A stretch of 64,000 nt of DNA from Alphaproteobacteria bacterium. GTDB taxonomy: Bacteria > Pseudomonadota > Alphaproteobacteria > Micropepsales > Micropepsaceae. The stretch covers positions 1 to 64,000 of the forward strand of contig JANXXU010000041.1 of assembly GCA_025350465.1 (NCBI GenBank), written 5' to 3'. The notes beneath the pieces are model-generated. The model searched no databases and had not been told where the DNA came from. It was given only the letters and a program-made list of their open reading frames with translations. How positions within the stretch are numbered: the stretch's first letter is position 1; the number at the start of each line of letters is the position of its first letter. The translations under genes and the position numbers were made by a program. Of this stretch, positions 63,671-64,000 are shown piece by piece.

Positions 63671-64000
63671 ATGGGCGACGTCCGGCTTTCGTATCGCCAA
63701 TGCGGCGCGGTCAGGCTTCATGTGGCCGAAGCGGGCCCCGAAAGCGGGCCGCTTGTCGTCCTGCTGCATGGATTCCCCGAATTCTGGTTCGGCTGGCGCC
63801 ATCAGATCGACGCACTCGCGGGCGCGGGCTTTCACGTCGTCGCGCCGGATCAGCGCGGCTATAATTTGAGCGACAAGCCGAAAGGCGTTGCGGCCTACGA
63901 TCTCGACGCGCTCGCCGGCGACGTCATCGCACTGGCCGCTGGCTATGGCGCCGAGACGTTCAGACTCGTCGGGCACGATTGGGGTGCGAGCGTCGCGTGG
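63671..64000 (+). CDS. Alpha/beta hydrolase, epoxide hydrolase-like (partial, runs off the window)
   Basis: The first 110 residues are visible from ATG 63671. [10 protein letters not shown] holds the oxyanion-hole HGxP motif typical of epoxide hydrolases and haloalkane dehalogenases, RGYNLSDKP follows, and GHDWGA is the nucleophile elbow with Asp. An Asp nucleophile with HGFPE favours an epoxide hydrolase or dehalogenase over an esterase. The C-terminal half with the catalytic His is outside the window. Confidence 0.85.
   Translation, partial: MGDVRLSYRQCGAVRLHVAEAGPESGPLVVLLHGFPEFWFGWRHQIDALAGAGFHVVAPDQRGYNLSDKPKGVAAYDLDALAGDVIALAAGYGAETFRLVGHDWGASVAW

Overview
The window is GC-rich chromosomal DNA of an alphaproteobacterium. 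The evidence is a full hopanoid (bacterial sterol-like lipid) locus of the rhizobial/Rhodopseudomonas type, a hisS-hisZ-hisG operon, the MEP isoprenoid genes dxs and ispH, and dense coding with many 4-base stop/start overlaps. I cannot place the genus. I saw no rRNA, tRNA, CRISPR array, insertion sequence or phage gene, so this looks like resident chromosome. The last gene, an alpha/beta hydrolase, is cut by the right edge.

Layout. 1-6.1 kb: a winged-helix regulator, a membrane-anchored LytTR regulator divergent from an apolipoprotein N-acyltransferase-like protein, a helically phased TGYAACGG repeat cluster, and copC-copD. 6.4-26.5 kb: the hopanoid superlocus. It starts with hpnM (MlaC-like) and a convergent mlaA lipoprotein. 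The run hpnI-J-K, a diiron ferritin-like gene, hpnL-A-B-C-D-E, shc and hpnG follows. hpnH and ispH lie on the other strand, then a polyprenyl diphosphate synthase and dxs. Together these cover the DXP and HMBPP steps and prenyl chain building, squalene formation through presqualene and hydroxysqualene, cyclisation, attachment and trimming of the ribosyl side chain, addition of the N-acetylglucosamine-derived cyclitol ether, and perhaps lipid movement between membranes.

26.7-37.4 kb is the most unusual part. A 1697-residue protein (30978-36071) is built almost entirely from an 8-residue repeat, grouped into blocks of 7 or 10 octads marked by an Asp..Glu-Phe octad. The blocks themselves recur as a roughly 248-residue cycle. 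Downstream on the same strand lie a TPR plus GT41 (SPINDLY/OGT-like) glycosyltransferase and a second TPR protein with a DxD glycosyltransferase-like domain. Divergent from the giant gene is a UDP-glucuronate decarboxylase, the enzyme that makes UDP-xylose. I propose, as inference, a dedicated glycosylation module acting on the repeat protein.

37.4-64 kb is mostly ordinary metabolism: an orphan secF, a quinohemoprotein alcohol dehydrogenase with a lanthanide-type Asp-x-Asp signature, hisS-hisZ-hisG, a lipoprotein cytochrome c, a glutamine synthetase-family enzyme, short-chain dehydrogenases, a thioredoxin-fold protein, an amidohydrolase, an AmpG-like MFS transporter, a metallo-beta-lactamase-fold hydrolase, a nitroreductase, a PiT phosphate transporter with its DUF47 partner, a rhodanese-like protein, a YghU-like glutathione transferase and a sulfotransferase. 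Structural oddities here are a hairpin sitting exactly between a strong Shine-Dalgarno and a start codon (48.5 kb), three hairpins before hisS, and a nested inverted-repeat element at 60.5-60.9 kb.
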